A stretch of 64,000 nucleotides of DNA from Paenibacillus kyungheensis (GTDB taxonomy: Bacteria > Bacillota > Bacilli > Paenibacillales > Paenibacillaceae). The number at the start of each line of letters is the position of its first letter. Position 1 is the stretch's first letter. Location of the stretch: the NCBI RefSeq assembly GCF_028606985.1, contig NZ_CP117416.1, positions 2,704,001 through 2,768,000 on the forward strand, in the 5' to 3' direction. Positions 41,902-50,195 of this stretch are shown here, piece after piece. The notes beneath the pieces are model-generated. The model had not been told where the DNA came from, did no database searches, and saw nothing but the letters and a program-made list of their open reading frames with translations. A program made the translations under genes and the position numbers.

Positions 41902-43026
41902 ATGATTAAATTTGAAAATGTAAGCAAAACGTATCCCGATGGTTTTCAAGCTGTAAAATCACTTAACTTTGAAATCCGTGATGGTGAGTTTCTAGTCTTT
42001 ATCGGTCCCAGTGGATGTGGTAAAACAACAACGATGAAAATGATCAACCGTCTCGTCTCTCATACAGGAGGCACTTTATCTGTAAATGGCAAAGATATCA
42101 AAAAGCAAGATGCAGTGAAATTGCGTCGTACGATGGGCTATGTTATTCAACAAGCTGGATTGTTCCCCCACTATACGATTGAGCAAAATATCGCGCTAAT
42201 GCCTGAACTTAAAGGCTGGGATGAACAGAAGAAAAAAGCTCGTGTGATCGAAATGCTTAATCTGGTTGGGCTTGACCCTGAATTATTTGCGAAACGCTAT
42301 CCAAAAGAATTATCCGGTGGACAGCAACAACGTGTTGGTGTAGCCCGCGCGCTTGCAGCTGACCCTGATATTGTACTGATGGATGAGCCTTTTGGAGCAC
42401 TTGATCCGATTACACGAGAACAATTGCAAGATGAACTACTACGTCTGCAACGTGATTTGAAGAAAACAATCGTTTTCGTTACTCATGATATGGACGAAGC
42501 TTTGAAATTAGGTGATCGCATTGCTGTTATGAAAGATGGCGAATTGTTACAGCTTGATACTCCTGATATGTTGTTGCGTGAACCATCCCATGGTTTTGTA
42601 GAAGAATTTATTGGCAAAAACAGATTGTACCAGAATCCAGAGTACATTCCGGTTACGGATCTTATGCGTAAAGATCCATCGACTTCTCTTCCAGATCGTA
42701 CACCTGCCAAAGCAATTACTTTCATGCGTCAACGCAAAACAGATACATTATTGATCACCGATGCACAAGGGATCTTACTTGGAGTCGTATCTGCATACGA
42801 TGTTCTTGCTAACATCGATACTGTAGCGACAATTGGCGAAATTATTAAGCCAGTACTTCATATATTAAAACCAACAGATACAGCGCAAGATGCGCTATTA
42901 AATGTAGTAGAAGCAAAAAACGGCATTCTACCTGTCGTAGATGAACAAGGAAAATTGGTAGGTATAGTGACTCGTGGTACTTTGCTGACGATGTTTGCTA
43001 ATCACTGGGCTGGAGGCGAAGTATAA
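41902..43026 (+). CDS. opuCA: Osmoprotectant (glycine betaine/carnitine/choline) ABC transporter ATPase
   Basis: A 374-residue ATPase that powers uptake of compatible solutes under osmotic stress. Walker A GPSGCGKTT (about 37-45), signature LSGGQQQR, Walker B IVLMDEPFGALDP, and the H-loop VTHDMDEA are complete. After about residue 245 come two CBS domains (TDTLLITDAQGILLGVVSAYD and NGILPVVDEQGKLVGIVTRG), the osmosensory or nucleotide-sensing part of OpuCA-type ATPases. AAAGGAG precedes ATG 41902. Its TAA overlaps the next gene's ATG by one base, so opuCA-CB-CC is one operon. Confidence 0.92.
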   Translation: MIKFENVSKTYPDGFQAVKSLNFEIRDGEFLVFIGPSGCGKTTTMKMINRLVSHTGGTLSVNGKDIKKQDAVKLRRTMGYVIQQAGLFPHYTIEQNIALMPELKGWDEQKKKARVIEMLNLVGLDPELFAKRYPKELSGGQQQRVGVARALAADPDIVLMDEPFGALDPITREQLQDELLRLQRDLKKTIVFVTHDMDEALKLGDRIAVMKDGELLQLDTPDMLLREPSHGFVEEFIGKNRLYQNPEYIPVTDLMRKDPSTSLPDRTPAKAITFMRQRKTDTLLITDAQGILLGVVSAYDVLANIDTVATIGEIIKPVLHILKPTDTAQDALLNVVEAKNGILPVVDEQGKLVGIVTRGTLLTMFANHWAGGEV

Positions 43027-43679
43027 TGGAAAACATATCGTTGTGGGAGCAATTTATCCGTCAGTTCAATCTTCGTGGCCCTGAGCTACTTGGAGCGACC
43101 GGCGTTCATATTAAATTAGTATTAATCTCGATGTTAATCGCTATTGTGGTAGGTGTACCCGCAGGTATTCTTGTTGCACGTATCAAAGGTCTGCGTACAC
43201 CGATTATTGGCGTAGCTAGCATTTTGCAGACCATTCCAGGTCTTGCTCTACTCGGCTTTATGATTCCAATCTTCGGGATCGGTACGATTACAGCAGTAGC
43301 CGCATTATTCTTGTATTCTCTACTTCCTGTTATTCGTAATACATTTACAGGAATCAAAGACGTAGATCCAGCGATTATTGAAGCAGCCAGAGGCATGGGC
43401 TTAACCAGTCGTCAAATCCTTTTCCGTGTTCAGCTTCCGCTTGCTTTGTCTGTGATTATGGCGGGAATCCGCACAGCTACCGTTATTAACGTAGGTACAG
43501 CGACGTTAGCTGCGTTTATAGGTGCAGGTGGTTTAGGAGACTTTATCTTCCTTGGTATTACTCGTAATATCGATGCCCTTATTTTGTTAGGTGCTATTCC
43601 TGCGGCAATCCTTGCATTGGTATTTGATTACTTGCTGGGATTGGTAGAACGTTGGACAACGCCACGAGGATTGAGATAA
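43026..43679 (+). CDS. opuCB: Osmoprotectant ABC transporter permease
   Basis: A 217-residue permease with five or six membrane helices and the EAA-type loop (EAARGMGLTSRQILFRVQLPLALSVIMAG, about 119-147) that docks the ATPase. It belongs to the OpuCB/OpuCD group of short osmoprotectant permeases. It overlaps opuCA by one base and is followed by the binding protein opuCC 26 bases later. The classic Bacillus opuC operon has a second permease gene (opuCD) after opuCC; none is present here, so this subunit may work as a homodimer. Confidence 0.9.
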   Translation: MENISLWEQFIRQFNLRGPELLGATGVHIKLVLISMLIAIVVGVPAGILVARIKGLRTPIIGVASILQTIPGLALLGFMIPIFGIGTITAVAALFLYSLLPVIRNTFTGIKDVDPAIIEAARGMGLTSRQILFRVQLPLALSVIMAGIRTATVINVGTATLAAFIGAGGLGDFIFLGITRNIDALILLGAIPAAILALVFDYLLGLVERWTTPRGLR

Positions 43680-43705
43680 GGAATCTGAACGCAGGAGGAA
43701 TAGTG

Positions 43706-44617
43706 ATGAAGCTAAATAAACGCCTGAGCATGTTATTGATCTGTATATTGACTACAACTGCTCTGCTAACGACAGCCTGTAGCAACTCGGCAGCTACTGA
43801 AGGAACGACCGGTGGAGAAATCACTATCGGTTCCAAAAACTTTACCGAAAATATTGTACTGGCTTATCTAATGGCAGATATGATTGAAAACCGTACAGGT
43901 ATTAAAGTAAATCGTAAAGTGAATCTAGGCGGATCAAGTGTTGCCTGGACAGCTCTTCAAAATAACAATATTCAATTGTACCCTGAATATACAGGAACGA
44001 TTGTTGCCAATTATTATCAGCAAGAGACGACAGATTCCAAAGGAACATTAGCAAGCGCCAAACGTTTGATGAAAAAAGACGATTTGCAATTTATTGCTCC
44101 GTTTGGATTTAGTAATACGTATTCTCTAGCTGTTAATCAAGAAACAGCGCAAAAGTACAATTTAAAAACGTTTAGCGATCTAGCGAAAGTATCGCCTAAT
44201 CTCGAATTAGCCTCTGAATTTGAATTTACTGATCGTGCAGATACGTATCCTGGATTGAAGAAAAAATACAATATGATCTTCAAAGATGTTAGAGGTATGG
44301 ATCAAGGCATCAAGTACCGCTTGATTGCTCAACATGATACTGATGTTGTTAGTGTCTACTCTACCGATGGTCAGATCAAAATCAATAATCTATTTGTTCT
44401 TAAAGACGACAAGAACTTTTTCCCACCTTATGATGCAGGTGTAGCTGTTCGTTCTGAGACACTACAGAAATATCCAGCAATCAAAGGCGCTTTAGAAGCA
44501 TTACAAGGCAAAATCACTGAACAAGATATGCAAATGATGAATGCTAAAGTGGATCAAGGTTACCGCGAAGATGATGTAGCTCACGAATTTCTTGTTTCTA
44601 AAGGATTAATTAAATAA
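43706..44617 (+). CDS. opuCC: Osmoprotectant-binding lipoprotein
   Basis: A 303-residue substrate-binding lipoprotein. The N-terminal lipobox LLTTAC lies near residue 25, after a basic hydrophobic signal (MKLNKRLSMLLICIL). The body carries the OpuAC/QuaC-type fold: TIGSKNFTENIVLAYLMADMIE (about 42-63), LYPEYTGT, and QEDMQ-like helices at the end. Aromatic residues for quaternary amines (Trp in VAWTALQ, Tyr in PEYTG) are present. Start: ATG 43706, with AGGAGGAATA upstream; the longer frame starts inside opuCB. Last gene of the operon before a strong terminator. Confidence 0.92.
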   Translation: MKLNKRLSMLLICILTTTALLTTACSNSAATEGTTGGEITIGSKNFTENIVLAYLMADMIENRTGIKVNRKVNLGGSSVAWTALQNNNIQLYPEYTGTIVANYYQQETTDSKGTLASAKRLMKKDDLQFIAPFGFSNTYSLAVNQETAQKYNLKTFSDLAKVSPNLELASEFEFTDRADTYPGLKKKYNMIFKDVRGMDQGIKYRLIAQHDTDVVSVYSTDGQIKINNLFVLKDDKNFFPPYDAGVAVRSETLQKYPAIKGALEALQGKITEQDMQMMNAKVDQGYREDDVAHEFLVSKGLIK

Positions 44618-44622
44618 CGATA

Positions 44623-44677
44623 AAAAGCAGTCATCCCCTTCTTATTCGCATAGGAAGGAATATGACTGCTTTTTTTG
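44623..44677. terminator. Terminator of the opuC operon
   Basis: A 12-bp perfect stem (44623-44634 with 44662-44673) followed by a seven-T tract. It lies between convergent opuCC and bshB2 genes and may serve both. Confidence 0.9.
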
Positions 44678-44692
44678 TGTTAACGATCTATA

Positions 44693-45385
44693 TTAAATCT
44701 GATGTGTCCAGAAGCGTTCTTTACCGAAACGCTCTTTGATTTCTTTATCTTTTAATGGGTTCTGACCTAGCATTTCAACCGCTTGAAATTGAGAACGGTG
44801 TGCCTGGATCGATTTCATTTTATTTTCTAAATAATCACTTACATCATTTTCGATATCAGGTTGCCCGAGTTCAGCATAGCAATTTTTAGAAAATGCCATC
44901 GTATGCAATAACGGACGTTCTGCTTGAGGTAGACGTTCTACTGCACGTACAACAGCCGCTCCTGTAGCATCATGGTCTGGATGAACGCTATACCCTGGAG
45001 AGAATGTAACGATCAATGCAGGCTTGAGTTCAACGATCATATCGTAGATAGTACCATCCAGTACTTCTTTTACTTCAAATTCAATTGTTTTGTCATGGAA
45101 ACCAAGCATACGCAAATCTTGAATACCGATCGCTTGTGCAGACTTTTCCAATTCGCCTTTACGAATAGTAGGCAATCCGATACGGTTTGTAAAAGGAGGA
45201 ATCCCCATATTACGTCCCATTTCACCAAGAGTTAGACAAGCATAAGTGACTTGACCTCCGCCAGCAATATGTTTGGCAAGGGTACCGGATAAGCTGAATG
45301 CCTCATCATCAGGATGTGGCAATACGACAAGGATACGAGAATCAGCAGGAATAAGAGAGAATGTTGTTTTTTTATTATTGTCCAT
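44693..45385 (-). CDS. bshB2: Bacillithiol biosynthesis deacetylase
   Basis: A 230-residue zinc deacetylase of the LmbE family that removes acetyl from N-acetylglucosaminyl-malate in bacillithiol synthesis (YojG/BshB2). The metal motif VVLPHPDDEAFSLSG (about 19-33, HPDDE) and PDHDATG (about 141-147) with SVH are present. It overlaps the upstream yojF by one base (TAATG), so translation is coupled; the ribosome site AAGGAG is inside yojF. This pair is a known Bacillales arrangement. Bacillithiol is the main low-molecular thiol of these bacteria, and the presence of the gene supports a Firmicute origin. Confidence 0.9.
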   Translation of the reverse strand: MDNNKKTTFSLIPADSRILVVLPHPDDEAFSLSGTLAKHIAGGGQVTYACLTLGEMGRNMGIPPFTNRIGLPTIRKGELEKSAQAIGIQDLRMLGFHDKTIEFEVKEVLDGTIYDMIVELKPALIVTFSPGYSVHPDHDATGAAVVRAVERLPQAERPLLHTMAFSKNCYAELGQPDIENDVSDYLENKMKSIQAHRSQFQAVEMLGQNPLKDKEIKERFGKERFWTHQI

Positions 45386-45729
45386 TAGAAAGGCTCCTTA
45401 CTTAGTTGCAAGGCAACTACTAATTTACCTTGAGTATCATGACCAGCTAGAATAAGACGCTCTTGCTCGGTTTCTTCATAATGGGTTAATCCTTCGGAAT
45501 ACACCCAACCTAGCTCTGTTTTGAGCCCTACACGATAAGGACCTTCACCAGAGATAGAGCCATGAATATAACGCAACGTCGCATTGCTGATAAAGGTTGC
45601 TGCTGGATGCTTGGTGCTATCCAGATGAGCCGCATATGCTCCAGTGGTCATTTCCAAATGAATATACAAATCTTGATCTTGTAGATCATCGATTCGTTGT
45701 TGAATCAAAGTTGGTTCGATAAGTAACAT
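45385..45729 (-). CDS. yojF: YojF family protein (DUF1806)
   Basis: A 114-residue protein of the YojF/DUF1806 family, always found next to bshB2 in Bacillales. The pattern DLYIHLEMTTGAYAAHLDSTKHPAATFISNATLRYIHGSISGEGPYRVGLKTE is characteristic. Its biochemical role is unknown; genetic linkage suggests it helps the deacetylase or thiol metabolism. GGAGGATATATT precedes ATG 45729. The stop overlaps the bshB2 start. Confidence 0.88.
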   Translation of the reverse strand: MLLIEPTLIQQRIDDLQDQDLYIHLEMTTGAYAAHLDSTKHPAATFISNATLRYIHGSISGEGPYRVGLKTELGWVYSEGLTHYEETEQERLILAGHDTQGKLVVALQLSKEPF

Positions 45730-45894
45730 AATATATCCTCCATCAGGTCTGATCTTTTATAGCCAAAGATCGGATTAAGTTATTCATAACATTAAAAGGC
45801 TAATCGTATATAGTCTACCTTTCAAAGTACTTCATAGCAATACTTAAGGTATTATACTATAATTTCTTTAGTTATGTATCAACATCCTTACACC

Positions 45895-45950
45895 AAAAAT
45901 CACCCAAACCCTTTTACGTTAACAAACGAAGAAGGGTCAGGTGATTTTTT
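45895..45950 (-). terminator. Terminator after the rhamnogalacturonan esterase gene
   Basis: An interrupted stem (AAAATCACC/GGTGATTTT with an inner ACCCTT/AAGGGT pair), T-rich on both sides, about 80 bases past the stop at 46030. Confidence 0.7.
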
Positions 45951-46029
45951 TATTTATGATTGTCATGTATAGCAAATACAATCATCGAATCATACATTAT
46001 CACTAATCATCAATACGACGACTACACAA

Positions 46030-47196
46030 TCAGTACAATCCTTGAGCTTTCATGTTGTCTACTACAATACGAGCTAATTCCGTAGCACCTGCATAATTAG
46101 GATGCAACGTATCCCCATTCATATACAGAGCAAGTGTTGCATTCGCACCAATTGAAGTGAAATAAGAAGAACTGAGTACATTAAGATCGATTAACGGTAC
46201 TTGTTCTTCTTTCGCTAATGCAACAGTAGCTGCCCGATACCAACGACCTTCTGCGTTATGAACACCTGAACTATTGAAGTCTGTAGCTCTTCCTTGAGGT
46301 GTAGATAAGATAACAGTTGCTCCTTTGGCTTTGACTTGCTTCACCATATCGCGCATAATCTCTTTAAATTGTGCTTCTGTTGTATTATTTTTGGCATTCG
46401 TATCATTAATACCAAGCTGTACTATAAAGTAATCGCCCGGTTTGATGTATTTCAAAATTGCTTCAAGCTGTCCATCATCACGAAATCCACGTGCAATCTG
46501 TCCACCGGATGCCATATTACGTACCAGGTAATCATTTGGGTTGATGAATTTAGATAACATTTGCCCCCATCCACCCTGTACACTATTAGCTAAAGGATAG
46601 TAGTTAGCTACTGTCGAATCACCGCCTACATAGATCGTAGGGTGTGTTGTAGGATTAGTAGAGACTTGAGTAATCTCTAATGCGCTTAATGTAAATGCTG
46701 CTCCTACTTTGCCTTCTGTTACTAACAGATTAAGTTGACCATCTGTAATCGGAATCTGAAATTGATCGGTGGCAAGATCACCTGTCATATTAATAAGCTG
46801 ATATACTCCTTCTGCTGCTACACTAGAACGAGAAGTATTGCCGAGCGTTACTTTCACTTCATACAATCCATTTGGCAAATCAACATTAAATGTATTATTA
46901 CTTTTCGTTCCGAATGTTACAAATTGAACAGCATCGCTACCTATACCTGTTCCTGAAGCAGATACATTTTTGATATTTGCAGGTGTATTGAATCCATATC
47001 CCGTAGAAGCATTATACGCAGTCGAAGCTTGAACGCCTGTATATCCTGATGTAACGCCACCAGCGCCAAAATCAAATTTGTAAGCGGTTGCAGAAGCGTG
47101 TACAGAAGATGATTGTCCCCAACATGTACTTAGTAGTGCTCCTACCAATAATATACAGCTTATTGTGCTCCATTTGCTTCGAGATTTGCTTTTCAT
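46030..47196 (-). CDS. Secreted rhamnogalacturonan acetylesterase-like SGNH hydrolase
   Basis: A 388-residue exported esterase (CE12, YesT/RGAE type) that removes acetyl groups from pectic rhamnogalacturonan. Signal peptide to about residue 36 (SSSVHA). Residues about 38-180 form a beta-sandwich carbohydrate-binding-like domain (YKFDFGAGGVTSGYTGV), as in related fungal and bacterial esterases. Residues about 185-388 are the SGNH core: GGDSTVANYYP (Ser near 193), MASGGQIARGFRDDG, QLGINDTN, and GDTLHPNYAGATELAR (Asp/His). GAGGAGGATG precedes ATG 47196. A perfect cre site overlaps the upstream region. Fits the rhamnose/pectin genes elsewhere in the window. Confidence 0.88.
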   Translation of the reverse strand: MKSKSRSKWSTISCILLVGALLSTCWGQSSSVHASATAYKFDFGAGGVTSGYTGVQASTAYNASTGYGFNTPANIKNVSASGTGIGSDAVQFVTFGTKSNNTFNVDLPNGLYEVKVTLGNTSRSSVAAEGVYQLINMTGDLATDQFQIPITDGQLNLLVTEGKVGAAFTLSALEITQVSTNPTTHPTIYVGGDSTVANYYPLANSVQGGWGQMLSKFINPNDYLVRNMASGGQIARGFRDDGQLEAILKYIKPGDYFIVQLGINDTNAKNNTTEAQFKEIMRDMVKQVKAKGATVILSTPQGRATDFNSSGVHNAEGRWYRAATVALAKEEQVPLIDLNVLSSSYFTSIGANATLALYMNGDTLHPNYAGATELARIVVDNMKAQGLY

Positions 47197-47214
47197 TATC
47201 CATCCTCCTCTAAA

Positions 47215-47230
47215 ATGTTAACGTTTTCAT
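47215..47230. promoter_or_regulatory. Perfect cre site upstream of the esterase gene
   Basis: ATGTTAACGTTTTCAT (reverse: ATGAAAACGTTAACAT) fulfils every position of WTGNAANCGNWWNCAW. It lies 19 bases before the start codon, well placed for CcpA repression. Confidence 0.7.
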
Positions 47231-47451
47231 TACTGTGTTACTTATTCGCCTGACAAAAGAAGTTATCCTTTATATCGATCAAAATATCATTTATCAAAAT
47301 CTAGAAATAGTCGGTATAAGAATATAGATACTCTATAATCTCATCAGATTACAAAGTAAAACGATACGCCAAATATCCTGCTCTCCCAAAGGAACAAGAT
47401 ATTGGCTATCTATCTTTATTTATTAATCATGAGTTATTGCATCTAACTTGT

Positions 47452-47880
47452 TTACTTCACAATCATTACTGGAGATTTGGCACGTTGCGTTACATAATGA
47501 CTAACACTACCCATTACGAATTCACTCACTGTCCCTAATCCGCGACTACCCATAATAATAAGATCGGCTTCAATACGATCAGCGTACTTAACGATACCTT
47601 TGCCTGCACTTCCTTGAATAACAGTAGCTTGAGCATTCGGAATGGTTGAGATCAAGCGACGAAGATTAAGGCGTACATCCTCTTCTTCATGGTCAAAATA
47701 AGATTCCAGTTCATGAGTAGGAATCACTAACGGCTGTTCTAAGATTTCTGTAGAAGTCGAATCCACATACAATACTTCAATTTGAGCGTTGAGCTCTGTT
47801 CCTAGACTGACTGCTTTTTCCAACGCTTTTTGAGAGTGTTCTGAGCCATCATAAGGAACGAGAATGTGTGATAATGACAT
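47452..47880 (-). CDS. Universal stress protein (UspA family)
   Basis: A 142-residue cytoplasmic stress protein of the ATP-binding Usp class. VPYDGSEHSQKALEKAV (about 8-24) opens the fold; the nucleotide loop is IIMGSRGLGTVSEFVMGSVSHYVTQRAKSPVMIVK (G-x2-G-x9-G-S, about 107-142), intact. Usp proteins help survival under starvation, oxidative and other stress; the precise role is unknown. AGGAGG precedes ATG 47880. Monocistronic. Confidence 0.9.
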   Translation of the reverse strand: MSLSHILVPYDGSEHSQKALEKAVSLGTELNAQIEVLYVDSTSTEILEQPLVIPTHELESYFDHEEEDVRLNLRRLISTIPNAQATVIQGSAGKGIVKYADRIEADLIIMGSRGLGTVSEFVMGSVSHYVTQRAKSPVMIVK

Positions 47881-48051
47881 GGTTAACGCCTCCTTTTGGA
47901 ATAGTACAGATCATTGATAAGCAAAAATCTTATTCAGTGCGCCGTAACATTTGGCAATATAGATGCTTTTTTTGGATAAAAATCATAGAGCATTCCTTCA
48001 AAGCAACTATCTGACCAAATGTCTTGCTGTAGACTTGCCTTTCCCTTCAGC

Positions 48052-49143
48052 TTAGTGGCTACCTGCTGGATGACTTATAGGGCTTGAAGCTGGCTTGACC
48101 AGCGCTGTACGAATCCATGTGATTCCAAAAGTAACAATAGCAATCCATAGTAAGTGAATCACAAATGAGGAAACAGAAGCCCCACTATAAATTAACCTTA
48201 AATAGCCCTGTATAGCATTCGGAGCCGGTAAAAAATATCCTATATTTCGATATAAAGGAGATAACATAGCAGCAGGGATAATATTTCCGGCTGTCATCAA
48301 CTGAAGCGGGATCAGCGCCACATTGAATAATGGAGCGACATTGCCGAATAAAGCGAATGCCATCTGTGTAACAGCAATACAAGAAATATAGACCAACAGA
48401 TGAAAACTCCACATTTGCCAGAACGAAGCAACCGTATCTGCAAATAGCGATGCTACTGTAGTAATCACGAATGAAGCGACTACAGAGATCACAAGCAGTA
48501 ATATCTGTCTGCCCCAAAAGATCTGCCACTTACTATGATCACGCTTTAACATCATAGATGCAATATTTAATTGGATATTCATGGTCATTACACCAACATA
48601 TGTGACGAAACCTAAAATCATCGGCAACATCGAAATTGCAAAATTTGAAATATCATGTGTTTTGACAATATTAGTGGTGACGATTTCTTGATGAACATCT
48701 GCAAAAGCATGTTCTCCAATAGTAGAGGAAATTTGCGTAGCAGAACTTTGAACGATCGATTTGGCAATATCGGAATTACCTTGATTGATATAATAATTCA
48801 TTTGAGTCGTTCCGTTCGATGCGACATCTTCTGTAAAATGAGCCGGAATCGAAATGATCATCGTTAGATCACCATTGTCCATTTGTTGCTGTGCTGTAGT
48901 TAATGAATCATAAGATTGGGTCTGATAAGGCACACCTGTCGTGATCGCTTGAGCGATACGTTCGCCTTGTTGTCCATCTTCATTAACAATTCCAACAACC
49001 AGTTGATCTACTCGTTCGGTGGCTCCATGATATCCAGTCATCCAAAATAATAAAAATACCAAAGGTACAAAAATAGAAAACACAATCCCTACTTTGGTCT
49101 GTGTAATCCCTAAAAAATCTTTAAACGTTTTGAATACAGTCAT
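48052..49143 (-). CDS. ABC-2 type permease (YhgE/Pip-like), no ATPase in operon
   Basis: A 363-residue membrane protein: an N-terminal helix (about 20-38), an extracytoplasmic loop (about 40-165, DQLVVGIVNEDGQQGERIAQAITT and QMNYYINQGN), then five helices to the C-terminus. This is the ABC-2 or YhgE/Pip arrangement seen in export and drug-resistance permeases. No partner ATPase gene is adjacent. Start: ATG 49143, with GGAGG 7 bases upstream; an in-frame ATG 66 bases earlier is less plausible. It follows a MarR-family gene by 98 bases in one transcript, suggesting export of a toxic compound sensed by MarR (inference). Confidence 0.78.
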   Translation of the reverse strand: MTVFKTFKDFLGITQTKVGIVFSIFVPLVFLLFWMTGYHGATERVDQLVVGIVNEDGQQGERIAQAITTGVPYQTQSYDSLTTAQQQMDNGDLTMIISIPAHFTEDVASNGTTQMNYYINQGNSDIAKSIVQSSATQISSTIGEHAFADVHQEIVTTNIVKTHDISNFAISMLPMILGFVTYVGVMTMNIQLNIASMMLKRDHSKWQIFWGRQILLLVISVVASFVITTVASLFADTVASFWQMWSFHLLVYISCIAVTQMAFALFGNVAPLFNVALIPLQLMTAGNIIPAAMLSPLYRNIGYFLPAPNAIQGYLRLIYSGASVSSFVIHLLWIAIVTFGITWIRTALVKPASSPISHPAGSH

Positions 49144-49241
49144 TTGTTTTCCTCCAACTATCTTTTCTCTTTTTTTAAATACATGCATAGGATATAAATG
49201 GTTGTGCATGTATTAGGTCAAAAAATATCCAGCTGACAAAA

Positions 49242-49673
49242 TCAGCGGGATAAATGTTCAAACGTCTGATTGATCATCGCAATAAATTGCTTGGTTTGTT
49301 CCGGCGTGAACAATGCGTTAATCTCATCATCCACTTCTTGCATAATCGGCTTGGTCTGCTGAATTAATTCGTGCCCTTTTGTTGTTAAATGTAGCAATAC
49401 TGCCCGGCGATCTGAAGGATCAACCGTGCGTGTGAGCAATTTTTTATTTTCCAGACGATCCAATGTTTTGCCGATACTGGTCTGGTCTTTGGAATTTAAC
49501 TCTGCTAATGCTTTCTGTGAGATACCATCATGACTGACCAGATTATTAAGTACACCAAATTGCTCTGGAGTAATATCATAATCAAGTAATAAATGAGATG
49601 CTTTTTTCTTATAGGATAAATAGGTTCGAGATAATAACAAACCTAACGGGTTCTGCTCTTGATTAAATGGCAT
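49242..49673 (-). CDS. MarR family transcriptional regulator
   Basis: A 143-residue repressor with the winged-helix MarR fold: ITPEQFGVLNNLVSHDGISQKALAELNSKDQTSIGKTLDRLENKKLLTRTVDPSDRRAVLLHLTTKG is the complete helix-turn-helix and DR-R wing (about 34-100). Length is typical. It precedes the ABC-2 permease, which it probably controls together with itself. Its promoter is TTGACA-18-TATACT, and a long palindrome overlaps the -10 element. AGGAGGATAATC gives the start at ATG 49673. Confidence 0.9.
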   Translation of the reverse strand: MPFNQEQNPLGLLLSRTYLSYKKKASHLLLDYDITPEQFGVLNNLVSHDGISQKALAELNSKDQTSIGKTLDRLENKKLLTRTVDPSDRRAVLLHLTTKGHELIQQTKPIMQEVDDEINALFTPEQTKQFIAMINQTFEHLSR

Positions 49674-49684
49674 GATTATCCTCC

Positions 49685-49726
49685 TAAAAAAATACTAGCA
49701 TAGCCGACTATCGACTATGCTAGTAT
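49685..49726 (-). promoter_or_regulatory. Palindrome that is both marR operator and terminator-like hairpin
   Basis: A near-perfect inverted repeat (49692-49726, outer arms of 12 bp, inner CGA/TCG) overlaps the -10 of the marR promoter and is followed on the minus strand by seven T residues and then the marR ribosome site. Read from upstream it is a terminator for the small YolD-like gene; for the marR promoter it is an operator. Confidence 0.65.
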
Positions 49727-49751
49727 ATTCTGGTTATGAAGGATTTGTCAA
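49722..49751 (-). promoter_or_regulatory. marR promoter
   Basis: TTGACA (49746-49751), an 18-base spacer and TATACT (49722-49727) on the minus strand. The transcription start falls inside the palindrome at about 49715. Confidence 0.7.
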
Positions 49752-49761
49752 AGGTATTTAT

Positions 49762-50013
49762 TTAATCTCTTGGATAGTTCACACCCATGATATCCATAAA
49801 TTTCACTTTGTTTACTTCTTCTTCATATTGTACATGTACTCGACCTGTACGTGGATCCATATTTACAATCTGACCGCGTACAGGTTCTTCTGCACCCCAC
49901 ACTGTCAGCAAAATTTCCGATTTCTCTTGATAGGCTTCAGTAAGTTGATTACCAATTTCTTCTAGTGCAAATTCATCCCGTGTTGGACGTTTTGCTACCT
50001 TTGCTTTAGCCAA
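49762..50013 (-). CDS. YolD-like small protein
   Basis: An 83-residue basic-to-acidic protein. The second half (EILLTVWGAEEPVRGQIVNMDPRTGRVHVQYEEEVNKVKFMDIMGVNY) resembles the YolD-like domain, a small beta fold found in Bacillus proteins next to Y-family polymerases. The N-terminus (MAKAKVAKRPTRDEFALEEIGNQL) is short for the family. A ribosome site (GGGGGG-like, upstream of ATG 50013) is present. It lies just before the marR terminator/operator. No polymerase gene is adjacent. Assignment is tentative. Confidence 0.5.
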   Translation of the reverse strand: MAKAKVAKRPTRDEFALEEIGNQLTEAYQEKSEILLTVWGAEEPVRGQIVNMDPRTGRVHVQYEEEVNKVKFMDIMGVNYPRD

Positions 50014-50151
50014 AATAAACCCCCCTTTACACTTCTCTATTCTATTTTACATTTAACTTGATATCGATACAATAGTTTACACTAAAAAATAAGCACAAAC
50101 GTTCGCTTTTTTTGATAATTTGACATTTTTTCATCTGATTTTCTGCAAAAT

Positions 50152-50184
50152 AAAGAGGCACGACATTAATATATCGTACCTCTT
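50152..50184 (-). terminator. Weak terminator after the GH127 gene
   Basis: A stem of about 11 bp with one mismatch (50152-50162 with 50174-50184), weakly T-rich on the minus strand. Confidence 0.5.
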
Positions 50185-50195
50185 GGGTTATGTGG

